Assembly: GCA_033809355.1 (NCBI GenBank)
Contig: JAPXLV010000049.1
Location: forward strand, 1-21,360
DNA length: 21,360 nucleotides
Direction of reading: 5' to 3'
From: T3Sed10-213 sp012519365
Lineage (GTDB): Bacteria > Planctomycetota > Phycisphaerae > Sedimentisphaerales > Anaerohalosphaeraceae
Part shown: positions 14,080-21,273 of the stretch, one piece after another
How positions within the stretch are numbered: the first letter of the stretch is position 1
How the letters are laid out: each line of letters opens with the position of its first letter
Position numbers and translations under genes: made by a program
The notes under the pieces: generated by a model
What the model was told of the DNA's origin: nothing
Database searches by the model: none
The model's input: the letters and a program-made list of their open reading frames with translations, nothing else

Positions 14080-15261
14080 TCAATGTTCGGATTCGGGTTT
14101 GTCCTCGCACAAGCCACCCGACCGGCCGGATTGTGCCGCGCTGAACGCTTGCATCGCCGGCAAGACACCCCCATCCGTGTCAAACAACGCCATCGCGCCG
14201 TTATACCAGCCGCCGGGCCGAGAAGTCGGCACCGACTCCGGGTACCACCACAAAACCCCTCGCCCGTGCTGATTCGGCGTGCGGCGAACCGTCTCGATCA
14301 ATTCGGACAAAAAGGCGTATTGCCCCTGCGGACTGCACGGCCAGACCATCGCGTCTTTTCGGTCGGCCCGCACCTCAAACGGCTCGATGGGGCGATTGGG
14401 ATAGGCCGTCTCGACCACAAGAATGTTTTTTTTGAAGGTACCGGCGGTCCGCATCAGATTGTCCTGAAGTTCTTTCATTGTGCCGTGCCACCAGGGATAA
14501 TAACTCTGCCCGATCAGATCATAAGGCACGCCGTAGTGTTCCAGACGCGAGAAAAACCAGTGCGTCTGGTCAAAATCACCCCCGCAGGCAATGTGGATCA
14601 TCACCCGTACCTCATCTTCCGGCTCAATCGCGCTGCGCAAGCCGCCAATAGCGGCCTTCAGCAGTTCCGTAAAGCGACACCACGACCCCTCAGAATCCGC
14701 CCCGTCCAGTCGCCCGTCCGGCCACAGAAACCCCGGATGAATCTCGTTGCCGATCTGCACAATCTCCGGCAGTACCCCCTCGGCCTTAAACCTCGCTATG
14801 ACCTCGGCGGTATAAGTCTGCACCGTCTTGACCAACGCGTCAAACGGCAGATCTTGCCACACCGCCGGTTTGGTCTGATGGGCCGGATCGGCCCATGTAT
14901 CGGAATAATGCAAATCCAGCAGAAAAACGCCGCCGGCCTCCTTGATACGCCGTCCCAAGGCAATGGCATAAGGCACATCCTGAATCACGCCGCCTCTGCC
15001 GGTCGGCTGGACAAACAGTCGCACACGAAAGCAGTTACACCCGGCCTCGGTCATCAGCGAAATCAGGTCTTTGGGCTGTCCTTGACTGTCCCGATAGATA
15101 ACGCCCGCCTGCTCCTGATGGATCAGCATCGAAATATCGCCGCCGACCAGAAAAGCCGGCAATCCCGACGCCCCCGCCGCTACCGCCGTCAAAACCAGCC
15201 AGAGCACACCCCCCATAGAGTGTTTCACACTGCCGGGCATATTCGCTTTTCGTGTTTGCAT
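14080..15261 (-). CDS. Exported GH53 arabinogalactan endo-beta-1,4-galactanase
   Basis: A 393-residue glycoside hydrolase family 53 protein that cuts beta-1,4-galactan side chains of type I arabinogalactan or pectin. An N-terminal hydrophobic signal lies at about residues 17-33 (GGVLWLVLTAVAAGASG). The core opens with FLVGGDISML and shows CFRVRLFVQPTG (77-88) and LLDLHYSDTWADP (114-126). The acid/base Glu lies in VQIGNEIHPGFLWP (E173) and the nucleophile Glu in LVVETAYP (E284). GVLWWYPE completes the barrel. The start is uncertain: no clear Shine-Dalgarno precedes ATG 15261, and ATG 15240 or 15216 would still keep the signal peptide. It is the first gene of the operon with the amylase. Confidence 0.92.
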   Translation of the reverse strand: MQTRKANMPGSVKHSMGGVLWLVLTAVAAGASGLPAFLVGGDISMLIHQEQAGVIYRDSQGQPKDLISLMTEAGCNCFRVRLFVQPTGRGGVIQDVPYAIALGRRIKEAGGVFLLDLHYSDTWADPAHQTKPAVWQDLPFDALVKTVQTYTAEVIARFKAEGVLPEIVQIGNEIHPGFLWPDGRLDGADSEGSWCRFTELLKAAIGGLRSAIEPEDEVRVMIHIACGGDFDQTHWFFSRLEHYGVPYDLIGQSYYPWWHGTMKELQDNLMRTAGTFKKNILVVETAYPNRPIEPFEVRADRKDAMVWPCSPQGQYAFLSELIETVRRTPNQHGRGVLWWYPESVPTSRPGGWYNGAMALFDTDGGVLPAMQAFSAAQSGRSGGLCEDKPESEH

Positions 15262-15323
15262 CGTTGGGCGGGTTTTTCTAAAACAAGACCGTTTGGCCGT
15301 ACCCTCATCAAAAACCGATTCTC

Positions 15324-15351
15324 ATTATAACGTAAAAACGTGAATATCCAA
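15324..15351 (-). promoter_or_regulatory. Sigma70-like promoter of the galactanase-amylase operon
   Basis: On the minus strand, TTGGAT (15351-15346) and a perfect TATAAT (15329-15324) are 16 bases apart, giving a leader of about 55 bases. An inverted repeat, CGTAAAA (15331-15337) with TTTTACG (15354-15360), has its left arm in the spacer and its right arm just upstream of the -35 box, so it could be an operator for a sugar-responsive regulator. Confidence 0.55.
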
Positions 15352-15435
15352 TCTTTTACGATAGATTAAATGGGTTGCTGCGGAAAAGACCCTACGAACG
15401 TCACAAAGAGGGGCGGGTTAGAGTTTAAAAATCGG

Positions 15436-15999
15436 TTAAAGCATCTGTTGGACGGCCTCGATGATTGCCGCCGGTTCGGCCATTCGGCCCACCCCTTCGG
15501 TGCCGCAGGCCAGCCGTCCGCTGTCCGGGCCAATGGTGCGGAATTTGAGATGCTGCTGGAGACGGGTCAGATTCTCCTGCACAATGGGATTGGCCCACAT
15601 GCGGCTGTTCATCGCCGGCGCCAGCAAAACCGGCTTGTCCCAGCAGACACACAGCGTCGTACTGAGCAGGTCGTCACACAACCCGGCGGCGATTTTGGCC
15701 ATGATATTGGCTGTCGCCGGCGCCACGACCACCGCATCGGCCCACTCAGCCAGGACGATATGGCCGATCTTAAAATCCTCTGTCCCGACCCACATCGAGG
15801 TATAAACCGGCTGTCCTGTCACCGCCTGCACACACGTCGGCGTAATCAGCCGACAGGCGTTTTCGGTCATAATCGTTCGCACCTGCGCCCCGGCAGCGGT
15901 CAGTTTGCCGGCCAAATCCGCCGCCTTGTACGCCGCGATCCCGCCGGTGATTCCCAGCAGAATCCTGGCGCCGTCAAGTTGTCTGCGTGCATCGGCCAT
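15436..15999 (-). CDS. coaC: Phosphopantothenoylcysteine decarboxylase (stand-alone CoaC)
   Basis: A 187-residue flavoprotein of the HFCD family that decarboxylates 4'-phosphopantothenoyl-cysteine to 4'-phosphopantetheine in coenzyme A synthesis. Visible motifs are LLGITGGIAAYKAADL (14-29), IGHIVLAEWAD with the catalytic-type H80, VVAPATANIMAKIAAGLCDDLLSTT (FMN site), APAMNSRMW with N131, and GRLACGTEGVGRM with C165. Most bacteria fuse CoaC to the CoaB synthetase in one Dfp protein of about 400 residues. Here the frame stops after the decarboxylase and no CoaB follows. It starts only 8 bases after the rpoZ stop and is the last gene of the housekeeping block. Confidence 0.93.
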   Translation of the reverse strand: MADARRQLDGARILLGITGGIAAYKAADLAGKLTAAGAQVRTIMTENACRLITPTCVQAVTGQPVYTSMWVGTEDFKIGHIVLAEWADAVVVAPATANIMAKIAAGLCDDLLSTTLCVCWDKPVLLAPAMNSRMWANPIVQENLTRLQQHLKFRTIGPDSGRLACGTEGVGRMAEPAAIIEAVQQML

Positions 16000-16007
16000 C
16001 AGAACTG

Positions 16008-16250
16008 TTAAAACGGGGAGGCGTTCTTCGTCTCATTTTTGGTGTTCTGAACGGCCGCGTCTTCCAGGGTGATCTTACCCTGACGGATTTCTTCAATAAC
16101 GATTTCCATCTGCGTCATTCCCTCGGTATTCTCAATCAGCGGCCGAGCCCCTTCCATCATCTCCAGCATTCGCTTTTGAATCAGTGCTGACAGTTTGAAC
16201 CGCCCGCCGACCTTATTAAGAATGGTTATATCTTTCAGTTCTTCAATCAT
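16008..16250 (-). CDS. rpoZ: RNA polymerase omega subunit
   Basis: An 80-residue protein carrying the omega signature NKVGGRFKLSALIQKRMLEMM (12-32) and MEIVIEEIRQGKI (48-60). Omega binds the beta-prime subunit and aids RNA polymerase assembly. The length is normal. GAGAGG lies seven bases before the ATG. It sits between gmk (51-base gap) and coaC (8-base gap); gmk-rpoZ-coaBC neighbourhoods are common in bacteria, which supports the call. Confidence 0.9.
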   Translation of the reverse strand: MIEELKDITILNKVGGRFKLSALIQKRMLEMMEGARPLIENTEGMTQMEIVIEEIRQGKITLEDAAVQNTKNETKNASPF

Positions 16251-16261
16251 CTTAAAACCTC

Positions 16262-16296
16262 TCTATTCTCGATTCCCTATTCTCTGACTTCTGACT
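16262..16296 (-). repeat. Five tandem heptamers in the gmk-rpoZ spacer
   Basis: Read on the minus strand, the spacer holds AGTCAGA twice and then GAATAGG, GAATCGA and GAATAGA, all in heptamer register with no gaps. The last unit touches the rpoZ Shine-Dalgarno. This resembles the short tandem heptamer arrays scattered in some bacterial genomes. Confidence 0.7.
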
Positions 16297-16301
16297 ACAG
16301 C

Positions 16302-16862
16302 CTACCGCCGAATAATATCAATCACCTCCTGGACCGCCCTGTCCAGGTCATCATTCACAACAAAATATTCATAATGAGCCTTGCCCGTTTCAATTTCCGC
16401 GTGGGCGCGGGCCAATCGTTCTTGCCGTGTCGCTGCATCCTCTCCTCGGCCGCGTTTTTCGATGCGCCGCATCAATTCCTCCATTCGCGGCGGCAGGATA
16501 AAAATCATCATCGCCTCCGGCATAGCGGCCTTGACCTGCCCCCCCCCCTGCACATCAATTTCAAGTATTACAATTTTGCCCTCCGCGATAGCCTGTTCCA
16601 CCGGCCGGCGGGGGGTGCCGTAATAATTGCCGAAGACCTCGGCGTACTCCAGAAATTCGCCGGCGGCAATCCGCCGCTGAAATTCCTGACGCGTCAAAAA
16701 ATAATAATCCCGCCCGTCCACCTCCGAGGCACCGCGGGGGCGGGTTGTCGCCGAGACGCTCAACACCGCACCCAGCCGCTCGGCCGCTTGCCGGCAAATA
16801 GTACTTTTGCCCACACCGGACGGGCCGCTGATCACAACCAGTTTTCCCTGCTTTCCAGACAT
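16302..16862 (-). CDS. gmk: Guanylate kinase
   Basis: A 186-residue cytosolic enzyme that phosphorylates GMP to GDP with ATP. It shows the P-loop GPSGVGKST (13-21), the GMP-binding SATTRPRGASEVDGRDYYF (37-55), FLEYAEVFGNYYGTPR (70-85) and ILEIDVQGGGQVK (99-111). Length is normal. Its ATG is immediately preceded by GAGG, with no spacing, so translation may be coupled to yicC, whose stop lies 13 bases upstream. gmk next to yicC and rpoZ is a widespread gene order. Confidence 0.96.
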   Translation of the reverse strand: MSGKQGKLVVISGPSGVGKSTICRQAAERLGAVLSVSATTRPRGASEVDGRDYYFLTRQEFQRRIAAGEFLEYAEVFGNYYGTPRRPVEQAIAEGKIVILEIDVQGGGQVKAAMPEAMMIFILPPRMEELMRRIEKRGRGEDAATRQERLARAHAEIETGKAHYEYFVVNDDLDRAVQEVIDIIRR

Positions 16863-16875
16863 CCTCTATGACCGG

Positions 16876-17760
16876 CTATTCGACATTCTGAACCTGTTCC
16901 TTGATCCGATCCACCGCACACTTAATGTCAATCACGTGGCGGATAATCTCAACGTTGGAGCTTTTGCTGCCAATGGTATTGGCCTCGCGCAGCATTTCCT
17001 GCGCGATAAAATCCAGCCGCCGTCCAACCGCCCCGCCGATGGAACAACTTTGACGGAATTGTCCCACGTGCCCCTCCAGCCGACTGATTTCCTCGGCAAT
17101 ATCGCACCGGTCGGCATAGATTGCCATCTCCCGCGCGAGCTGATCTTCGTCTATCTTCAACTGGGCACTGGCCAACAATTCATCGATTCGCTTTCGCAGT
17201 TTCTCTTGGTATTCCCGCACCACCAAGGGGGCCTGCGTGCGAATGGCCTCCAGCGATGACTCGATCGCATCGCAGTTGCTCAGCATATCCTCGGCCAGTT
17301 GCCCCCCTTCCTGCAAGCGTGACCGGATCAACTCCTCCAGTGCCTGACGGGTCAAATCCAAAATTGTGCGGCGCATCTGATTAACCGCTTGCTCGTCTGG
17401 GATGACCGGCTGAACAATCCCCGGCAGATTCAGCAACGAGGCCAAATCAATCCGGCAAACGCCGCGATCTTCATCCACCAAAGCCCCCAGCCGATTGACA
17501 TACGTCTTGAGCGTTACCTCATCAATATCAAACAGCGCCTGACCGGAAATGTTCTTCATTCGCAGCGTATAGGAAACCATACCGCGATGTATTTTTTCGC
17601 GATGGAGTTTTTCAATCTCGCCTTCCATAAACGCCGCGATATCCGGCAAACGCAATTGCGCCTTAAAATATCGGTTGTTGACAGTCCGCACCTCGACGGT
17701 ATAGACCACTCCGCCGCTTTCGGTGCACGCCTGACCGAATCCTGTCATGCTGCTAATCAT
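16876..17760 (-). CDS. yicC: YicC/YloC family endoribonuclease
   Basis: A 294-residue protein of normal family length. The N-terminal domain opens with the diagnostic MISSMTGFGQA and continues VEVRTVNNRYFKAQLRLPD (22-40). The C-terminal domain holds RCDIAEEISRLEGHVGQF and GRRLDFIAQEMLREANTIGSKS, ending IKEQVQNVE, all near-consensus. E. coli YicC is an RNA endonuclease implicated in RyhB decay; the role elsewhere is RNA processing in general. GGGAG lies seven bases before the ATG. It follows secG by 27 bases and is very likely co-transcribed with gmk. Confidence 0.95.
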   Translation of the reverse strand: MISSMTGFGQACTESGGVVYTVEVRTVNNRYFKAQLRLPDIAAFMEGEIEKLHREKIHRGMVSYTLRMKNISGQALFDIDEVTLKTYVNRLGALVDEDRGVCRIDLASLLNLPGIVQPVIPDEQAVNQMRRTILDLTRQALEELIRSRLQEGGQLAEDMLSNCDAIESSLEAIRTQAPLVVREYQEKLRKRIDELLASAQLKIDEDQLAREMAIYADRCDIAEEISRLEGHVGQFRQSCSIGGAVGRRLDFIAQEMLREANTIGSKSSNVEIIRHVIDIKCAVDRIKEQVQNVE

Positions 17761-17787
17761 CGCGGTACTCCCGACAGGGCCATTCGG

Positions 17788-18273
17788 TTAGTTCGCCACC
17801 GGAACCGGCTGTTCCGTCTGATCGGCAGCGCCTTGAGGAACCTCTACCTCAGCGGCCGGCTCGGTTGACTGCTCGGTCAGGTCGGCCTGGCCCTCGGCCG
17901 TGGCACCTTCGCCGACCGGCGTTTCGGGCTCGGTTGACTCCAAAACAGGAACCGCCGCCCCTCCCGGTGCCGCTTGAGTTGCAGGCACCGCCACAGGAGC
18001 CAGGCTCGACGGCAGGGGACGCATAAATTTGCCCATCACCACCGCTCCCAGCAGGAACACGGCCGCCAGACAAATCGTCACCCACGTCAGAAAATCGCCC
18101 GTCTTGGTGCCCAACAAACTATTGGACGCACCGCCGCCCAAGGCCGCGCCAAGACCGCCGCCGCGTCCCTTTTGAATCAAAACCACCATGATCAGGGCCG
18201 CCGCCAGCAGTAGCCACAACACAATAAACAATTTCCACCCCAATGAAATACTCGCAAGCGGAAGGGTAAGCAT
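17788..18273 (-). CDS. secG: Sec translocon subunit SecG with a long C-terminal tail
   Basis: A 161-residue inner-membrane protein that assists SecYEG preprotein export. Two membrane segments are visible (about 14-33 and 62-81). Between them is the SecG hallmark LIQKGRGGGLGAALGGGASNSLLG (32-55). Canonical SecG is about 70-110 residues; here a tail of about 75 residues rich in Ala, Pro, Glu and Thr follows the second segment and looks disordered. AGGGA lies seven bases before the ATG. It sits after tpiA, a frequent secG neighbour. Confidence 0.92.
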   Translation of the reverse strand: MLTLPLASISLGWKLFIVLWLLLAAALIMVVLIQKGRGGGLGAALGGGASNSLLGTKTGDFLTWVTICLAAVFLLGAVVMGKFMRPLPSSLAPVAVPATQAAPGGAAVPVLESTEPETPVGEGATAEGQADLTEQSTEPAAEVEVPQGAADQTEQPVPVAN

Positions 18274-18315
18274 CTTGTTGTCCCTTAATAGTATAAAAAC
18301 GACTCGTTATTCTTG

Positions 18316-18337
18316 AAAACCGTTTACGCAACGGTTT
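18316..18337 (-). terminator. Hairpin across the tpiA stop codon, possible attenuator before secG
   Basis: A perfect 9-bp stem (AAAACCGTT/AACGGTTTT) with a 5-base loop contains the tpiA TAA. The run of Ts after it on the minus strand is short, so termination would be partial. It may limit tpiA read-through into secG or protect the tpiA 3' end. A TATACT -10-like box lies between it and secG. Confidence 0.5.
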
Positions 18338-19079
18338 TGACCATTTGCGAAAAATCGGCCACCTTCAGGCTCGCCCCGCCGACCAGCAGGCCGTCGACAT
18401 CCGGCTGGACCATCAATTCAGCAGTGTTGCTCGGCTTGGCCGAACCGCCGTACTGAATCCGCATCGCCTGGGCCACATTCTTATCGAACAGGGTTTCCAG
18501 CAGACCGCGAATCATCGCATGCACCTCCTGAGCCTGTTGGGGCGTGGCCGTCCGACCGGTGCCGATCGCCCAGACCGGCTCATAGGCAATCGTAACCGCC
18601 TGGACGCGTTCCTTGCACAATCCATCCAGCCCTTTGCGAATCTGAGACTCGACCACCTCCATCGTCTTGCCGGCGTCGCGTTCCTCAAGCAGTTCGCCCA
18701 CGCAGAAAATCGGCAACAGACCGCCGGAAATCGCCGCTTTGACTTTTTTATTGATCAACTCGTCGGTTTCACCGATGATGTGCCGACGTTCAGAATGGCC
18801 AAGAATGACATAACTGCAACTGCAATCCTTAAGCATTTCGCAGCTAATCTCTCCGGTAAAAGCGCCGTTGGACTCATAAAACACATCCTGAGCACCCAGT
18901 GCGATATTGGACGCACTCAGCGCCGCCGCAACCGACTGCAAATACACAAACGGCGGGCACACTGCCACATCCACCGTATCCACAGAGTCCAGTTCTTTGA
19001 CCAGACCCGACGCCAGCGCCACCGCCGTGGCACTGTTGGTGTTCATCTTCCAGTTTCCGGCAATAAACGGTTTTCTCAT
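18324..19079 (-). CDS. tpiA: Triose-phosphate isomerase
   Basis: A 251-residue glycolytic enzyme interconverting dihydroxyacetone phosphate and glyceraldehyde-3-phosphate. It shows FIAGNWKMN with K11, the catalytic His in ILGHSERR (H95), the catalytic Glu in IAYEPVWAIGTG (E167), and the closing IQYGGSAKPSN and DGLLVGGASL. I chose ATG 19079, with GGAG nine bases upstream, because it gives the standard N-terminus; a longer reading to 19181 adds atypical residues. Complete and of normal length. It lies between pheA and secG on the same strand. Confidence 0.97.
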   Translation of the reverse strand: MRKPFIAGNWKMNTNSATAVALASGLVKELDSVDTVDVAVCPPFVYLQSVAAALSASNIALGAQDVFYESNGAFTGEISCEMLKDCSCSYVILGHSERRHIIGETDELINKKVKAAISGGLLPIFCVGELLEERDAGKTMEVVESQIRKGLDGLCKERVQAVTIAYEPVWAIGTGRTATPQQAQEVHAMIRGLLETLFDKNVAQAMRIQYGGSAKPSNTAELMVQPDVDGLLVGGASLKVADFSQMVKTVA

Positions 19080-19125
19080 CGAAGACATCTCCACTATTTC
19101 AGATTGACAGATATCACATACGCAC

Positions 19126-19142
19126 CCCCTCGACATGAGGGG
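19126..19142 (-). promoter_or_regulatory. Leader hairpin upstream of tpiA
   Basis: CCCCTC and GAGGGG form a 6-bp stem with a 5-base loop, about 47 bases before the tpiA ATG and inside the predicted leader. It could affect translation or mRNA stability; there is no direct evidence of function. Confidence 0.35.
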
Positions 19143-19179
19143 CTGCCCACCTCGGATGCAACTTAATCCACCCGTCGGC

Positions 19180-19209
19180 ATTTTACGTTATTTTTGGCGC
19201 CCTGGGCAA
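19180..19209 (-). promoter_or_regulatory. Possible tpiA promoter
   Basis: On the minus strand, TTGCCC (19209-19204) and TAAAAT (19185-19180) are separated by 18 bases. A bulged hairpin (19210-19231, AGCGAGCC / GGC-CA-TCGCT) sits directly upstream and could end the pheA transcript. Both calls are moderate matches only. Confidence 0.4.
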
Positions 19210-19271
19210 AGCGAGCCGAATGGCCATCGCTCTCTTTTGTCCCATTGCGTTCTTCAGCACGTATCCTGTTC

Positions 19272-20342
19272 TCACATCACTGTGGTGCTGCGCGGAAAAC
19301 TGCCCAGCACCGACAGCTGCAGACAGTGCGCCTTAGCCTGCTGGAGCGCTTGCTGCACATTCTCATCCAGCCGATGACCCAAAAAATCGACAAAAAAGTA
19401 ATATTCCCATTCGCGTTTTCGGTTCGGCCGCGACCCAATATTGGTCATATTCAGATTGTATTCCTTAAAAACATTCAACACATCTACCAGCGCTCCGGTG
19501 CGGTGGGCGGTACTGAACAGAATAATCGTCTTGTCATCGCCGCTGGGCTGAGCGTCCTGTTTACTGATAATCAAAAACCGCGTAATATTGTTCGAAATAT
19601 CCTCAATATCCGGACAAAGAATCTTCAGCCCGTAAATCTCCGCGGCTATTGCCGAGGCAATCGCGGCCGATCCTTTTTCCTCCGCCGCCAACTGCGCCGC
19701 CCGTGAAGAGGAGGCCACCGGAATCAACTGGGCATCCTTAAACGTCGCCGCCAGCCAGTTGCGGCACTGGGCAAAGACCTCCGGCTGCGAATAGATCCGC
19801 TCAATATCCCTCATTGGACAGGTCGCCATCAGATGATGGTGAATCGCCATATTGGCCTCAGCACAGACCATCACGTCGGTTTCGATAAACGCGTCCAGCG
19901 ACTCACGTACCCCGCCGCCGGCACTATTCTCAACTGGCACTATCCCAAAATCGCAATGTCCCTTGCTGACCTCTTCAAAAATCCCGCGAATATCAGCCAA
20001 CGCCTCGTAATCCACACTCTGACCGAACTTCAGGATAGCGGCATTGTGCGAAAAACTGCCCTTTGGCCCCAAATACCCAATCCGCAACGGCCGCTCCAGA
20101 AAGAACGACCCGCTCATAATTTCCCGCCAGATAGCCGTCAACGCCTTATCAGGCAACGGTCCCTTGTTCAGCTCGGCAATCTTGTCAAATACTGCCTTTT
20201 CCCGATGCGGCACATAAATCGGTGCCGCAGATGACTGTTTGAGTTTGCCGATCTCGATGACGATCTGCGCACGCTCATTGATCAGCTCTACGAGCTTTTC
20301 GTCAATGGCATCTATTTTTTTTCGCAGTTCGTCCAGCGACAT
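19272..20342 (-). CDS. pheA: Bifunctional chorismate mutase / prephenate dehydratase (P-protein)
   Basis: A 356-residue enzyme converting chorismate to prephenate and then phenylpyruvate for phenylalanine synthesis. Residues 1-80 form an AroQ chorismate mutase helix bundle (LRKKIDAIDEKLVELINERAQ, then IGKLK, then PHREK). The dehydratase spans about 87-262, with IGYLGPKGSFSHNAA (88-102), IVPVENSAGG (134-143) and the catalytic-type NITRF (252-256). An ACT domain follows (about 272-356: RTGALVDVLNVFKEYNLNMTNIGSRP) and usually gives phenylalanine feedback control. In that domain the common ESRP is GSRP. ATG 20342 is preferred over the upstream TTG 20369; GAGGGG lies upstream but rather far (10-12 bases) within a CCCCT-G-AGGGG palindrome. 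Confidence 0.95.
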   Translation of the reverse strand: MSLDELRKKIDAIDEKLVELINERAQIVIEIGKLKQSSAAPIYVPHREKAVFDKIAELNKGPLPDKALTAIWREIMSGSFFLERPLRIGYLGPKGSFSHNAAILKFGQSVDYEALADIRGIFEEVSKGHCDFGIVPVENSAGGGVRESLDAFIETDVMVCAEANMAIHHHLMATCPMRDIERIYSQPEVFAQCRNWLAATFKDAQLIPVASSSRAAQLAAEEKGSAAIASAIAAEIYGLKILCPDIEDISNNITRFLIISKQDAQPSGDDKTIILFSTAHRTGALVDVLNVFKEYNLNMTNIGSRPNRKREWEYYFFVDFLGHRLDENVQQALQQAKAHCLQLSVLGSFPRSTTVM

Positions 20343-20409
20343 CCGCTTTGCACCCCTCAGGGGCGTCAATGGTTAAGAATATACTTCGCCGATCTTAGCA
20401 GAAACGATC

Positions 20410-20438
20410 TATTTACCAAAAAAACCGCCTCACGTCAA
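20410..20438 (-). promoter_or_regulatory. Possible pheA promoter
   Basis: On the minus strand, TTGACG (20438-20433) lies 17 bases from TAAATA (20415-20410). The -35 is good and the -10 poor. It would start the pheA-tpiA-secG-yicC-gmk-rpoZ-coaC block. Confidence 0.4.
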
Positions 20439-20703
20439 CCAAAATGAACCCAACCGCATATTTTTATTGGCCCTAAAAAGGACATTAAAACAAGATAAAG
20501 TGGAACACAAAAAGAGAATAAGATACAAAAAAAGATGGACAATCCGGAAAATCGCTTGGCCTTTTGGCGCTCGTTTAAGTATTTTATATTTCGGATAATA
20601 ACCGGAAATGAACTCCGTTTCACTTAGCGGCTGAATCCGACTTGGTTTTTTGCTCTCATTCAGAAAACAATAAATTTGGCCAATTTTTGAATGGGAAATA
20701 TCT

Positions 20704-21273
20704 ATGAAAATGATTGATTTACGCAGTGACACCGTCACTAAGCCGACCGAGGCGATGATCGAGGCCATGCGAACCGCGCCGCTGGGTGATGATGTGCTCG
20801 GCGACGACCCGACGGTGATTCGGCTGGAAGCGTTGGCCGCAGCGATGACCGGCAAAGAGGCCGCCCTGTTAACCCCCAGCGGGACGATGGCCAACCTGAT
20901 CGGCGTGCTGGTTCATTGCGGCCGGGGTGAGGAGGTCATTCTCGGCAACCGGTCGCACACGTTTTACTACGAGGCCGGCGGTATCAGTGCCTATGGCGGC
21001 GTACATCCGCACACCCTCCCGAATCAGCCGGACGGCACGCTGCGCCTGGACGATATCGAGAACGCCATCCACCCGGACAACGTGCATTTCCCGCGGACCA
21101 GACTGATCAGCCTCGAAAACACCCACAACAAATGCGGCGGTGCGGTGCTAAAGCCTGACTATCTCGTTGCGGTCGGCCACCTGGCGGCCCGCTATGGGCT
21201 GGCCGTGCATATCGACGGAGCGCGGATATTCAACGCCGCGGTCGCTTTGAATCTGGACGTACGCGAGCTGTAA
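20704..21273 (+). pseudogene. Low-specificity threonine aldolase, truncated by an insertion sequence
   Basis: 189 residues of a fold-type-I PLP enzyme that splits L-threonine or L-allo-threonine into glycine and acetaldehyde. The N-terminal part is intact: MIDLRSDTVTKPT (3-15), GDDVLGDDPT (28-37), LTPSGTMAN (56-64, phosphate site), the H85 region, LENTHNKCGG (137-146) and HIDGARIFNAA (169-179). The family is about 340 residues long; the frame stops at TAA 21271-21273, before the catalytic SKG-type PLP lysine and the whole C-terminal domain. The sequence then changes abruptly to IS-like DNA, so the gene is split, not naturally short. GGGA upstream of ATG 20704 is an adequate ribosome site. No clear promoter was found in the AT-rich gap 20439-20703. 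Confidence 0.85.

Noticed and set aside
14059..15330. Plus-strand frame of 423 codons antisense to the galactanase gene
   Set aside because: The GH53 protein on the other strand has all catalytic motifs; this one has none and is a codon-bias artefact.
16262..16296. Heptamer repeats considered as a CRISPR-like array
   Set aside because: Units are 7 bases with no spacers and no cas genes nearby; this is a simple tandem repeat.
20430..20894. 154-codon minus-strand frame upstream of and overlapping the threonine aldolase fragment
   Set aside because: It starts inside the aldolase gene antisense and runs through AT-rich non-coding DNA, with Phe/Leu/Ile-rich random composition.
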